Assembly: GCF_905171765.1 (NCBI RefSeq)
Contig: NC_053397.1
Coordinates: 118,044,378-118,108,377 of the forward strand
Length of the DNA: 64,000 nucleotides
Direction of reading: 5' to 3'
Source of the DNA: Bufo bufo
Taxonomy: Eukaryota > Chordata > Amphibia > Anura > Bufonidae
Shown here: positions 11,085 through 23,690 of the stretch, in pieces
Numbering within the stretch: the first letter of the stretch is position 1
How the letters are laid out: every line of letters starts with the position of its first letter
The notes under the pieces: generated by a model
The model's database searches: none
Seen by the model: only the letters and a program-made list of their open reading frames with translations
Told to the model about the DNA's origin: nothing
Made by a program: the position numbers and the translations under genes

Positions 11085-13709
11085 TGAGGTTTCCCTGCCT
11101 TCTAGATCGCTGTATACACAGCGCTCAGCGAGCACTGTGTATACAGATCAGGAAGCGCTATGTGCTTCCTGTCCAGGCCCGGTGGTCATGTGACCGCCGG
11201 GGCCAAGAGAGTGCAGGAGCTGTCAGGTTTTCCACAGACCGCAATCAGCCCTGCACTGAGGCTGTACAGCACTGTATAGTGCTGTACAGCCTCTATGGGG
11301 GCTGTATTTTCACTGTAACTGGGGCTACTATGTCAGCCCAATTACAGGAGAAATCAATAGTGCAAAAAAAAAATATGTGAAGTTAAATGTCCCCCAGAGG
11401 TTTTGTATGACCTTATGGGGGACGCAAGGTGTAAAATAAAAAAAATTTAAAAATAAAAAATTAAGTGTTTTATAAAAAAAAAGATTTCACATGTAAAAAA
11501 ACAAAATTCACCAATTAAGTAATTAAAAAAATGTTAAAAATAGAAAAAATAAATAAAATACACATATTTGGTATTGCCACGTCCGTCTCTATAAATATAT
11601 TACGTGATCCATCCCATTCAATAAACACCATAAAAAAATAAAAATTATACTTTGTCATAAAAAGCTATTTTTGTCACCTTATATCACAAAACGTGCAACA
11701 CCAAGTAATCAAAAAGGCGTATGTCCCACAAAATGGCAGCAATAAAACCGTCACCTTGTGTCGCAAAAAATATGCCCCTATATAAGAAAATCGCTCAAAA
11801 TATAAAAAAAAACTATAGCTCTCAGAACATAGAGACATCAAAACATAATTTTTGTTTTCAAAAATTCTATTATTGTGTTAAAGGGAAATAAATAAAAAAA
11901 GTATATATTAGGTATTGCCGCATCCATAACAACCAGCTCTATAAAAATATCCCATGACCTAACCCCTCACGTAAACACCATAATAAAAATAAAATAAAAA
12001 CAGTGCCAAAAAAGCAATTTTTTTTGTCATCTAACATCACATAAAGTGCAACACCAAGCGATCAAAAAGGTGTATGCCCCCCAAAATAGTATCAATCAAA
12101 TCGTCATCTCATCCTGCAAAAAATTATACCCTAACTAAGACAATCGGTTAAAAATATAAAAGCTATGGCTCTCAGACTATGGAAACACTAAAACATCATT
12201 TTTTTTTTTGTTTAAAAAAATGCTATTATTGTGTAAAACTTAAATAAATAAGAAAAAGTATACATATTAGGTATTGCCATGTCCGTAACGATCTGCTATA
12301 TAAAAATGTCACATGACTTAACCCCTCAGGTGAACGCTGTAAAAATAAATACATAAAAACTGTGCTAAAACAACCAATTTTTTTTTCACCTTGCCCCATA
12401 AAGTGTAATAATGAATGATCAAAAAATGATATGTACCCAAATATGGTACCAATAAAAACATCAACTTTTCCTGGAAAAAAATGAGCCCCTGCACAAGATA
12501 ATTGGCAGAAAAATAAAAAAAGTGGCGTTCAGAAAATGGAGACACAAAAACAGAATTTATTTTCAAAAATGCTTTATTATGTAAAACTGAAACAAGAAAA
12601 CAAAGAAAGTAGAAATATTTGATATGATTGCATCCGTAACAACCTGCTTTATAAAAAAAAGCACATGATCTACCCTGTCAGATGAATGTTGTAAAAAATA
12701 AAAACTGTGCCAAAAACAGCCATTTTTTGGTTATCTTGCTTCACAAAAAACGTAATATAGAGCAATTAAAAATCATATGTACCCCAAAATAGTACCAATA
12801 AAACTGTCACCTTATCCCCTAGGATAAAAAGGAGTCAATTTTTGGGAGTTTCTACTGTAAGGGTGCATAGGGGGGCTTCAAGTGGGACATGGCATCTAAA
12901 AACCAGTTCAGAAAAATCTGCCTTTCAAAAACCATATGGCACTCCTTTTCTTCTGTGCCCTGCCGTGTGCCCTTACATCAGTTTACGACAACATGTGGGG
13001 TGTTTATGTAAACTGCCAAATCAGGGTAATAAATATTTAGTTTTGTTTGGCTGTTAACCCTCAATGTGGTAAAGAAAAAAATTTAAAATCTGCCAAAAAA
13101 GTGACATTTAGAAATGTTATCTCCATTTTCCTTGTGGAACACCTAAAGGGTTAACAAAGTTTGTAAAATTACTTTTGAGTAACTTGAGTGGTGTAGTTTC
13201 TACAATGGGGTCATTTATGGGAAGTTTTCACTGTGTAAGTCCCACAAAGTGACTTCAGACCTGAACTGGTCCTTAAAAAGTGGTTTTTGGAAATGTTCTT
13301 AAACATTTTAAGAATTGCTTCTAAAATTCTAAGCCTTCTAATATCTTAAAAAAATATGACATTTACAAAATTATGCAAACATAAAGTAGACCTATGGGGA
13401 ATGCCACGTAATAAATATTTTATGAGGTATCACTTTCTGTTTTAAAAGCATAGAAATTCAAATTTAGAAAACAGTGAATTTTTCAAGTTTTCGTTAACTT
13501 TTGGATTTTTTTATAAATAAAGTGAAAACATATTGACTCAAATTTACCATTAACATGAAGTACAATGTGTCATAAGAAAACAATCTCTGAATGGCTTGGA
13601 TTAGTAAAAGCGTTCCAAAGTTATTACCACATAAAGTGACACATGTCAGATTTGCTAAATTAGGCCTGGTCAGGAAGGAGGTAAATGGACCGGTCTGGAA
13701 GTGGTCAAG
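11085..13709. mobile_element. AT-rich TTAA-type DNA element, 5'-truncated copy
   Basis: Aligns along its length to the complete element at 14,087-16,541, starting at the tccctgccttc...gatcgctg block, with hairpin-forming GC-rich DNA (11,100-11,300) followed by AT-rich DNA. In the AT-rich part a ~350-bp module is repeated about four times (ggtattgcc...tccgta at ~11,568, 11,911, 12,263, 12,620). The right end reads ggaagtggtcaag, matching ggaagtggttaaa of the other copy with the TTAA mutated. No transposase gene: a non-autonomous element. Confidence 0.75.
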
Positions 13710-13715
13710 AAAAAT

Positions 13716-13892
13716 GGGGAGATGTATCAAAACTGGTGTAAAGGAAAACTGGTTTAATTGGCCATAGTAACTAATCAGATTCCACATTTAATTTTTCAGA
13801 GCTCCTTTGAGAAGTAAAGGGTAGAATCTGATTGGTTGCTATGGGCAACTAAGTCAGCTTTCCTTTACACGAGTTTTGATAAATTTCCCCCA
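13716..13892. mobile_element. Short palindromic MITE
   Basis: Nearly the whole 177 bp is an inverted repeat: tggggagatgtatcaaaact at the left pairs with agttttgataaatttccccc at the right. Inner arms include the pairs gtaactaatcagattccac / gaatctgattggttgctat. Noncoding, consistent with a fold-back MITE. The target duplication is not clear. Confidence 0.75.
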
Positions 13893-14012
13893 AATTGTCA
13901 TAACTTGGGAACGGAGCCTCAGATCAACAAAAGAAAAACAGCATTTTAATTAGGTGAATAAGGTGAGCTAAGTCTCTATACAAACAGTTTGATCACTGAT
14001 GACAGATTCCCT
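13893..14012. mobile_element. Fragment of a TTAA MITE right end
   Basis: Ends tgatgacagattccctttaa (TTAA at 14,013-14,016). The inverse, TTAAAGGGAATCTGTCATCA, resembles the start of the MITE at 63,270 (TTAA followed by agggcttctgtcacc). The left part is replaced by the palindromic MITE next to it. 14,017-14,082 holds nothing recognisable. Confidence 0.4.
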
Positions 14013-14086
14013 TTAAGAAACTTGTGCCTGTTAATATTTGTGAAACATCTCATACCAGTTGACCACAGATTAGGGCCAGCATATTA

Positions 14087-16541
14087 ACCGCCTCACGTCC
14101 GCCCATAGGATATAAACGTCCTATGGGTGGACGTCTATTTCTGACAGCACGTTTTAAAACGTCCTGTCAGAAATAGCAGCTGCACGCTAATCGTGCAGCT
14201 GCTGATCGGGTTGCCCGCTGTCAGTGACAGCAGGGCAACCCAGAGATAAGGCAGGGACAGTGCCCAGGTGTCCCTGCCTTCACGATCGCTGCAGACACAG
14301 CGCTCACCGAGCGCTGTGTCTGCAGAGCAGGAAGCGCTGTGCGCTTCCTGTTCCGGCCCGGCGGTCATGTGACCGCCGGGACCGGAGAGTGCAGGGGCTG
14401 TGTGAGGTCTCTCAGAGACCTCGATCAGCCCTGCTGTGAGGCTGTACAGCGCAGGATTGCTGCTGTACAGCCTCTATAGGGGTGCATTTCCACTGTAACT
14501 GGGGCTACTATGTCAGCCCCAGTTACAGGAGAAATCAACAGTGAAAAAAAAAAAAAAAAGTGAAGTAAATGTCCCCCAGAGGTCTTGTATGACCTTATGG
14601 GGGACGAAAAGTGTAAAATAAAATAAAAATAAAATAAAGTGTTGAAAAAATAAAATAAAAAAAAGGTTCACATGTAAAAAAAAAAAAAAATCCCAAGTAA
14701 GGAATAAAAAAAAAAAAAAAAAATAGAAAAAATAAAATAAAATAGACATATTTAGTATTGCCGCGTCCGTAAAAACCAGCTCTATAAAAATATCACATGA
14801 CCTAACCCCTCGGGTGAACACCGTAAAAAATAAATAAAAAAAACTGTGTCAAAACAAGCAATTTTTGTCACCTTGCATCACAAAAGGTGCAACACCAAGT
14901 GATCAAAAACGCGTATGTCCCACAAAATGGTACCAATAAAACCGTCACCTCATCCCGCAAAAAATGAGCCCCTACATAAGAAAATCTCTCAAAAAATAAA
15001 AAAACTATAGCTCTTAGAACATGGAGACACTAAAACATCATTTTTTTGGTTTCAAAAATGCTATTATTGTGTTAAAGTGAAACAAATAAAAAAAAGTATA
15101 CATATTAGGTATTGCCGCGTCCGTAAAAGCCAGCTCTATAAAAATATCACATGACCTAACCCCTCGGGTGAACACCGTAAAAAAAAAATTTAAAAAACTG
15201 TCAAAACAAGCAATTTTTGTCACCTTGCATCACAAAAGGTGCAACACCAAGTGATCAAAAACGCGTATGTCCCACAAAATAGTGCCAATAAAACCGTCAC
15301 CTCATCCCGCAAAAAATGAGCCCCGACATAAGAAAATCTCTCAAAAAATAAAAAAACTATAGCTCTCAGAACATGGACACATTAAAACATAATTTTTTGG
15401 TTTCAAAAATGCTATTATTGTGTAAAACTTTAATAAATGAGAAAAAGTATACATATTAGGTATCGCCACGTCCGTAACAATCTGCTCTATAAAAATGTCA
15501 CTTGACTGAACCCCTCAGGTGAACGCTGTAAAAATAAATAAATAGAAACTGTGCTAAAACAACCAATTTTTTGGTCACCTTGCCCAATAAAGTGTTATAA
15601 TGAATGATCAAAAAATCATATGTACCCAAAAATAGTACTAATAAAACTGGCACCTTATCCCCTAGTTTCCAAAATGGGGTCACTTCTTGGGAGTTTCTAC
15701 TGTAAGGGTGCATCAGGGGGCTTCAAATGGGACATGGCATCTAAAAACCATGTGGAGTTCCTTTCCTTCTGCGCCCTGCCGTGTGCCCATACAGCAGTTT
15801 ACGACCACATGTGGGGTGTTTCTGTAAACCGCAGAATCTGGGTAATAAATATTGAGTTTTGTTTGGCTGTTAACCATCGATGTGTTAAAGAAAAAAATTG
15901 ATTAAAATGGAAAATCTGACAAAAAAGTGAAATTTAAAAATTTGATCTCCATTTTCCTTTAATTCTTGTGGAACGCCTAAAGGGTTAACAAAGTTTGTAA
16001 AATCGGTTTTGAATACCTTGAGGGGTGTAGTTTCTACAATGGGGTCATTTATGGGGGTATCCACTATGTAGGCCCCACAAAGTGACTTCAGACCTGAACT
16101 GGTCCTTATAAAGTGGGTTTTGGCAATTTTCTTACAAATTTGAAGAATTGCTTCTAAACTTCTAAGCCTTCTAACGTCCTAAAAAAATAAAATGACATTT
16201 CCAAAATGATGCCAACATAAAGTAGACATATGGGAAATGTTAAATAATAACTATTTTATGAAGTATCACTTTCTGTTTTGAAAGCAGAGAAATTGAAATT
16301 TAGAAAATTGCGAATTTTTCAAATTTTTGGGTAAATTTGGGATTTTTTCATAAATAAAGGTGAAATATTTTGACTCAAATTTATGACTATCATGAAGTAC
16401 AATGTGTCACGAGAAAACAATCTCTGAATGACTTGGATAAATAAAGGTGTTCCAAAGTTATTACCACATAAAGTGAGATATGTCAGTTTTGCAAAATTTG
16501 GCCTGGTCAGGAAGGGGGCAAAGGGCCCAGATGGGAAGTGG
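14087..16541. mobile_element. Complete TTAA-flanked AT-rich DNA element (2,455 bp)
   Basis: Flanked by TTAA on both sides (14,083-14,086; 16,542-16,545). Left end ccgcctcacgtccgccc, right end (inverted) ccacttcccatctgggccc: short imperfect inverted repeats. The left 450 bp are GC-rich with hairpins (tgacagc...gctgtca near 14,140-14,235; acagcgctc...gagcgctgt near 14,297-14,325). The middle has about three ~350-bp AT-rich modules (~14,753, 15,106, 15,460), then a unique right part. TTAA duplication is characteristic of piggyBac and Kolobok elements. No transposase is present, so it must have been mobilised in trans. Superfamily within the TTAA group is uncertain. Confidence 0.85.
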
Positions 16542-16545
16542 TTAA

Positions 16546-17040
16546 ACATATAAATGTCCCCATGAGATATATCTCACAAGACCATGAATGGACAGTGTCA
16601 ATAAAATTAAGAAGACTCCACCTAAGTAGACAACTGAAGGCATGGCAGACCAAGGCAATTTAAATATATGGCACCCATGTTTTGTGTCTATGTTTCATTT
16701 TAATTAGCCCCTTAGTTTTTATCATTGCATTCAAAAGCTACAAAGTAGCCATATTTTTCAGGATAAGTTTTAGTTTCCATGGCACCATAATGAGGTAAAC
16801 ATTAGTCATTGATTACATTTTATTAACTCTTTTTAGGGGGAATGGAAAAAAGCAGCACTTCTGCCATTAACTTTTTACATTTTAAATTATGCACCATTCA
16901 TATTGTTGCAAAAGCATTGCTGTATTTATGCAGTGGCCGTGCTTAGGGTGGTCCTGATGATCCACTGGATACCGCCGAGGTGTCACCACGTGTCACTGCT
17001 CTCTGGAGCCAATAATAAGGCATGGTGCATCCCAATAGGT
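16546..17040. other. Pre-insertion DNA left of the hAT element
   Basis: No gene. AT-rich up to about 16,920, then a segment that continues across the hAT insertion at 24,115-24,267. Read on the minus strand, the combined piece ends ...ccctaagcacggccactg, which resembles an LTR terminus, so the hAT may sit in an old LTR fragment. Low certainty. Confidence 0.3.
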
Positions 17041-17504
17041 CTAGAGAGTAGCGATGTCGCGAACATAAAATTTTCCGTTCGCAAACGGCGAACGCGAATT
17101 TCCGCAAATGTTCACGAACGGGCGAACCGCCATAGACTTCAATAGGCAGGCGAATTTTAAAACCCACAGGGACTCTTTCTGGCCACAATAGTGATGGAAA
17201 AGTTGTTTCAAGGGGACTAACACCTGGACTGTGGCATGCCGGAGGGGGATCTATGGCAAAACTCCCATGGAAAATTACGTAGTTGACGCAGAGTCGGGTT
17301 TTAATCCATAAAGGGCATAAGTCAGCTAACAAACCACATTTTTTTTGAACAACGTGGTTTAAAACATCCAGTGTGTGTATACGATCAGGTATGATGTTGT
17401 ATCGATCAGGTAGTGTAAGGGTTACGCCCGCTTCACAGACATTGACAGACCAAACTCCCCTTTTAATGCACTGCAAACAACCGCAAACAGTCCATTTGCC
17501 CAAC

Positions 17505-17620
17505 CGCAAACTCCCCATTTGCACAAGGTTGGATACCAAGCTAGCCATGTCCCGTTGATGTCATTGAAGGTTTCTTCCTCCACCCAGCCACGTACAACAC
17601 CAAGGGTCCCTGAAAGGGGA
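17505..17620. repeat. Partial duplicate of the hAT transposase coding region
   Basis: This ~115-bp stretch (gcacaaggttggataccaag, then gatgtcattga, then ccacgtacaacaccaa) matches 20,028-20,135 inside the transposase gene, with substitutions and a short gap. It sits immediately before the left array, outside the gene, so part of the 3' coding region was copied into the left subterminal region of the same element. Confidence 0.75.
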
Positions 17621-17626
17621 ATTGAA

Positions 17627-18600
17627 TTGATTTTTCGAACGGGGAGATGGTTAAAAAAACGCTGGCTCCCTCCCCTTTGTTTGAATCCACGGTCACTGCG
17701 TCTGTGCCGTGCAATTTACTGTCACACCCGATATGAGTGGTATTTTCTGTAGTTCTCTCTTCTCATCAGTTTAATCCCTGTTACGTCCCCAATCTAGGGG
17801 TCCATTTATTGAATAGATTTTTCGAACGGGGAGATGGTTAAAAAAACGCTGGCTCCCTCCCTCCCCTTTGTTTGAATCCACGCCACGGTCACTGCGTCTG
17901 CGCCGTGCAATTTACTGTCCCACCCGTTATGAGTGCTATTTTCTGTAGTTCTCTCTTCTTATCAGTTTTATCCCTGTTACGTCCCCAATCTGGGGTCCAT
18001 TTATTAAATTGATTTTTCGAACGGGGAGATGGTTAAAAAAACGCTGGCTCCCTCCCCTTTGTTTGAATCCACGCCACGGTCACTGCGTCTGCGCCGTGCA
18101 ATTTACTGTCCCACCCGATATGAGTGCTATTTTCTGTAGTTCTCTCTTCTCATCAGTTTAATCCCTGTTATGTCCCCAATCTGGGGTCCATTTATTAAAT
18201 TGATTTTTCGAACAGGGAGATGGTTAAAAAAACGCTGGCTCCCTCCCTCCCCTTTGTTTGAATCCACGCCACGGTCACTGTGTCTGCGCCGTGCAATTTA
18301 CTGTCCCACCCGATATGAGTGGTATTTTCTGTAGTTCTTTCTTCTTATCAGTTTTATCCCTGTTACGTCCCCAATCTGGGGTCCATTTATTAAATTGATT
18401 TTTCGAACGGGGAGATGGTTAAAAAAACGCTGGCTCCCTCCCCTTTGTTTGAATCCACGCCACGGTCACTGCGTCTGCGACGTGCAATTTACTCTCACAC
18501 CCGATATGAGTGCTATTTTCTGTAGTTCTCTCTTCTCATCAGTTTAATAAGTTGGGGCACTGCGCGTGCACGGAGCAATGTGCTGTGACACCCTATATGA
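17627..18600. repeat. Left subterminal tandem array of the hAT element (~186-198-bp units)
   Basis: Five head-to-tail units start at ttgatttttcgaacggggag near 17,627, 17,814, 18,011, 18,201 and 18,397. Each contains ggttaaaaaaacgctggctc, a block cacggtcactgcgtctgcgc and a block ctgtagttctctcttct; a sixth, diverged partial unit follows to about 18,650. Noncoding. Confidence 0.9.
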
Positions 18601-18650
18601 GTGGTGTCTTAACTGGTACTATTCCTATCAGTTTAATCCCTGTTACGTGC

Positions 18651-19345
18651 CCTATCCGGGGACGTGTGTCGAATTGATTAACCATTGTCGAATTAACGAA
18701 CCATTACGACATCCAGCAATAATTTAGTTCTGAGCTTTGTACTTGTTTGTATTGGAATTGATGGGGATTTTTTAAATTGTCTGCATTATTTCTAATAAAC
18801 TATTAAGAGACTTTATTATGATTTTTTTATTTTATGTATTAAAAACCCATACAACTTAAAAAAAAAAAAAAAAAAACATTAATGTTTTTTCTATGAAAAA
18901 TTATCCGATCGCTTTTGGTCTGATCATAATGAAGCAACGGCCTTATCATCTGGGATGTGGCAACATTGCCAACACACTCATAGAGGTGATGATCGCTTCA
19001 TTGTGATACGCAAGCCCCTTCACCACAACAAGGTAACGATCATGAAGGGAAATTGACACTTGTATGTGCCTTTTTTTTTTGTTTTGTTTTTGCAGCCACA
19101 GTGCAGCACCAGAGGCCAGAAAAATTAGGCATGTACACATGCCTGAAAAATAATGGTATTGTTGCAACCGCTGTTGTAGCAGCGGCCGGAAAAATTGATG
19201 TTTTCAAGGCAGAAAGGTGACTAAAACATTGTGGCTTGAACCCTAGTTGGTGGCGGAGAATTCACAAAAGTCATCCGGTATGCAGACATTAAATACAGCA
19301 GCGTGGGGACCATTTTGAGGCCAAGGCATGTCATCAGGCCTTTTG
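18651..19345. other. hAT internal noncoding region downstream of the transposase
   Basis: AT-rich sequence with an A-run at 18,860-18,880 and no recognisable coding. It lies on the 3' side of the minus-strand transposase gene, so it may be its 3' untranslated region. Confidence 0.4.
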
Positions 19346-22300
19346 TTAGTCAAAAGTATCCCCCACTGTCAGTCCCTTCGGGATCCATGCCTCATTCATC
19401 TTAATGAAGGTGAGGTAATCAACACTTTTTTGACCGAGGCGACTTCTCTTGTCAGTGACAATGCCTCCTGCTGCACTGAAGGTCCTTTCTGACAGGACAC
19501 TTGAAGCTGGGCAGGCCAGAAGTTCTATCGCAAACTGGGATAGCTCAGGCCACAGGTCAAGCCTGCACACCCACTAGTCAAGGGATTCATCGCTTCTCAG
19601 AGTGTCGATATCTGCAGTTAAGGCGAGGTAGTCTGCTACCTGTCGGTCGAGTCGTTCTCTAAGGCTGGATCCCGAAGGGCTGTGGCGATGTGTAGGACTG
19701 AAAAAGCTCCGCATGTCCTCCATCAACAACACATCTGTAAAGCGTCCTGTCCTTGCCGCCGTGGTCCTGGTAGGAGGAGGATTACTTTCACCTCTTCCCC
19801 AGTTAGATTCTCGTTTTGCTGTGACATCCCCCTTATAAGCTGTGTAAAGCATATTTTTTTGTTTGGTTTTGAACTGCTGCATCCTTTCTGACTTTCAGTA
19901 ATTTGGTAACATTTCCGCCACTTTCTGCTTATACCGGGGGTCTAGTAGCGTGGCCACCCAGTACAGGTCGTTCTCCTTCATTCTTTTTATACGAGGGTCC
20001 CTCAACAGACATGACAGCATGAAAGACCCCATTTGCACAAGGTTGGATGCCGAGCTACTCATTTCCCATTCCTCGTCCTCACTGATGTCATTGACGGTCT
20101 GTTCTTCCCCCTAGCCACGTACAACACCACGGGTCCCAGATAGGTGACAACAATGAGCACCCTGGGATGCCTGCTGTGGTTGGTCTTCCTTCTCCTCAAA
20201 GCCACATTCCTCCTCTGACTCCTCTTCCTCACAATCCTCTTGCAACATTGCCGCAGGTCCGGCAAGCGATGATGACAAGGCTGTTTCTGGTGGTGATGGT
20301 GACCACAACTCTTCCTCTTCACGCTCATCTACAGCCTGATCCAGCACTCTTTGCAGGGCACGCCCCAGGAAGAAAACAAATGGGATAAGGTCGCTGATGG
20401 TGCCTTCGGTGTGACTGACTCGGTTTGTCACCTCCTCAAAAGGACGCATGAGCCTACAGGCATTGCGCATGAGCGTCCAGTAACGTGGCAAAAAAATTCC
20501 CAGCTCCACAGAGGCTGTCCTAGCACCCTGGTCATACAAATACTCGTTGACAGCTTTTTCTTGTTGGAGCAGACGGTCGAACATTAGGAGTGTTGAATTC
20601 CAACGTGTCGGGCTGTCGCAAATCAAGCGCCTCACTGGCATGTTGTTTCGGCGCTGAATGTCTGAAAAGTGCGCCATGGCCCTGTAGGAACGCCTGAAAT
20701 GGCCACACACCTTTCTGGCCTGCTTCAGGACGTCCTGTAAGCCTGGGTACTTAGACACAAAGCATTGTACGATGAGATTCAACACATGTGCCATGCACGG
20801 CACATGTGACAACTTGCCCAAATTCAATGCCGCCAACAAATTGCTTCCGTTGTCACACACCACTTTGCCGATCTCCAGTTGGTGCGGGGTCAGCCACTGA
20901 TCCACCTGTGCATTCAGGGCGGACAGGAGTGCTGGTCCGGTATGGCTCTCTGCTTTCAGGCAAGTCAACCCCAAGACAGCGTGACACTGTCGTATCCGGG
21001 ATGTGGAATAGCCCCTGGGGAGCTGGGGGAGTGCCGTTGATGTGCAGCCAGACGCCGCAGCAGAAGAGGACTCAGCCGAGGAGGTTATCAAAGAGGATGG
21101 AGTAGGAGGAGTAGAGGAGGTGGCAGTAGGCCTGCCTGCAAGTCGTTGCGGTGTCACCAACTCCGCTGCAGAGCCACGCATTCCATGCTTGGCAGCCATC
21201 AGCAGGTTGACCCAATGTGCAGTGTAGGTGATATACCTGCCCTGACTGTGCTTTGCAGACCAGGTATCAGTGGTCAGATGGACCCTTGCCCCAACACTGT
21301 ATGCCAGAGATGCCATGACTTCCTTTTCAATGACTGAGTAGAGGTTTGGGATTGCCTTTTTTGAAAAAAAAATTAGTCCGGGTACCTTCCACTGTGGTGT
21401 CCCAATAGCGACAAATTTTTTGAAGGCCTCAAACTCCACCAGCTGGTATGGTAAAAGCTGGTGGGCTAAGAGTCCCATCAAGCCAGCTGTCAGACGCCGG
21501 CCAAGGGGGTGACTCTGTGATATTGGCTTCTTGCGCTCAAACATTTCCTTGACAGACACCTGACTGTGGGCAGATGAGATAGAACTGCTGAAGGTGAGAG
21601 GTGGAGTGGCGGGTGGTTGAGAGGGGGCAAGGAGGACAGCAGTGGTTGACGTGGCTGAAGATGCTGGACCAGGAGGAGGATGGTGGCTTTGAGTTTGTGT
21701 GCTGCTTGTACACATGTGTTGATCCCATAGGCGTTTGTGATGTGCGAACATGTGCCTTCGCAAAGCAGTTGTACCGAGGTGGGTGTTGGACTTCCCACGA
21801 CTCAGTTTCTTTTGGCACAGGTTGCAAATGGCATTGCTGTTATCAGAGGCAGACACACACAAAAAATGCCACACTGCTGAGCTTTGCAATGACGGCATTC
21901 TGGTGGTGGCAACAGCATACGTTGAGTGGTGTGCTGTCTGGCTGACCCCGGGTGCTGATACATGCTGTCTGACTGTGCCACTAGCTCCTTGCGACGACCT
22001 CCCCCTGCTTCCAACTCGTCTCCTCCTTCTCCCTGTCTCCCCTTCTGAACTTTTCCCCTCTTCTTCTTCTCTTCGAGCAGGCACCCACGTGGCATCCACG
22101 GACACATCGTCATCATCAACCACTTCACTTGTATCTGACACCTCAGCAAAGGAAGCAGCAGCGGGTACAACATCATCATCATCATCACACTGTACGTCCA
22201 TGTGTGTAATGCTGCCTGACTGAGACATATCCCTGTTATCTCCATCCTCTGGCAATAATGGTTGCGCATCATAATTTCATCCAACTGATGTGTAAATAAC

Positions 22301-22543
22301 TCCTCTGAGGGATGAAGTGAAGCGGCTGTGGTGGCTGTGGTGGTAGTGGCGGGAGAGTGGTAACTTGAGAGCAGGTGACCAAAGCTGAGCTGGAGGAGGA
22401 TGGTGCGTCAAGGTTCTTAGCGGAAGCTGTTGAAGATATTGGGTGTCCTGTGTAAACCAGTCAACTATTTTCTCTGAATTTTTTGGGTTCAGGGTACGTG
22501 GCCTCTGAACACTGGACATTATTCCAGGGCCAGTGGAAATCAC
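19346..22543 (-). pseudogene. hAT transposase with BED zinc finger; a few stops
   Basis: The longest uninterrupted frame is 714 codons (20,111-22,255). N-terminal acidic/Ser-rich region, then a BED finger (AICNLCQKKLSRGKS...LRRHMFAHH). The RNase H-like catalytic core has LTTDTWSAKHSQGRY (first Asp), VCDNGSNLLAALNLG (second Asp), PCMAHVLNLIVQC, and DSPTRWNSTLLMFDRL with its conserved Trp. Three in-frame stops (20,111-20,113 TAG, 19,895-19,897 TGA, 19,574-19,576 TAG) precede the hAT dimerisation tail LACPASSVLSERTFSAAGG, which ends at 19,346; no frameshift is needed over 22,255-19,346. Upstream, 22,277-22,543 (MISTGPGIMSSVQRPRTLN...) is in the same frame but separated by a TGA, probably after a small indel, and may be the true N-terminus. 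The protein would excise and integrate the element with 8-bp duplications. Confidence 0.9.
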
Positions 22544-22639
22544 AGCACCACGACGGCGCCTGCAGGGTGGCCTGCCTCTGCCTGTAATTTTTTTTAGATA
22601 AGTGGTACTATGCGTGCAAGGTACTGTGCCACCCTATAT

Positions 22640-23690
22640 AAGTGGTGGGCAGTGGGCACAGTACACTCTGTGTGGGCCTGACACACACTGGCTTGCAACT
22701 GGGATTATATCACAGAAAAATATTAAATTGACTTTTTTTTATCTGCAAGGTATTTGTGAGTGAGTGACACCCTGTAACGGTATGAGTGGTGGGCCAGACA
22801 CACACTGGTTTGTAACTGCGATTATATCACAAAAAAATATTAAATAGAATTTTTTGTTATCTGCAAGGTATTTGTGAGTGAGTGACACCCTGTAACGGTA
22901 TGAGTGGTGGGCCAGACACACACTGGTTTGCAACTGCGATTATATCACAGAAAAATATTAAATTGAATTTTTTTTATCTGCAAGGTATTTGTGAGTGAGT
23001 GACACCCTGTAACGGTATGAGTGGTGGGCCAGACACACTGGTTTGTAACTGGGATTATATCACAGAAAAATATAAAAAAAAATTTTTTTTAACTGCAAGG
23101 TATTTGTGAGTGACACCCTATAACGGTTTGAGTGGTGGGCCAGACACACACTGGTTTGTAACTGCGATTATATCACAGAAAAATATAAAATTGAATTTTT
23201 TTTATCTGCAAGGTATTTGTGAGTGACACCCTGTAACTGTATGAGTGGTGGGCCAGACACACACTAGTTTGTAACTGGGATTATATCACAGAAAAATATT
23301 AAATTGAATTTTTTTTATCTGCAAGGTATTTGTGAGTGAGTGAAACCCTGTAACGGTATGAGTGGTGGGCCAGACACACACTGGTTTGTAACTGCGATTA
23401 TATCACAGAAAAATATAAAATAATTTTTTTTTTATCTGCAAGGTATTTGTGAGTGAGTGACACCCTGTAACGGTATGAGTGGTGGCCTAGCTAAGTAGCC
23501 AGTGGCCACAGTACAGTCTGTGGGCCAGACACACACTGGCTTGCAACTGGGATTATATCACAGAAAAATATTAAATAGAATTTTTTTATCTGCAAGGTAT
23601 TGTCTGTGACACCCTGTATGAATGGTGTGCACACAGTACTGTCTGTGACTGAGCCTGCAGCCTCTCACACAACACGGGCAGGCAACTGCA
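22640..23690. repeat. Right subterminal tandem array of the hAT element (~117-bp units)
   Basis: About eight units start at gtatttgtgagtgagtgaca near 22,749, 22,867, 22,985, 23,101, 23,213, 23,328 and 23,444. The last unit contains the longer ctagccagtggccacagtac block that defines the 142-bp units of the array at 412-3,845, so both unit types coexist in one element family. Confidence 0.9.

Noticed and set aside
16920..17040. LTR-like terminus (minus strand ...ccctaagcacggccactg) at the hAT insertion site
   Set aside because: Only one possible end is visible and no partner or coding region, so it is not called as an LTR element.
20111..22255. 714-codon hAT open frame as a domesticated BED-finger gene
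   Set aside because: It lies in a mobile element with intact ends and target duplication, and the dimerisation domain is cut off by stops. Nothing points to a host gene.
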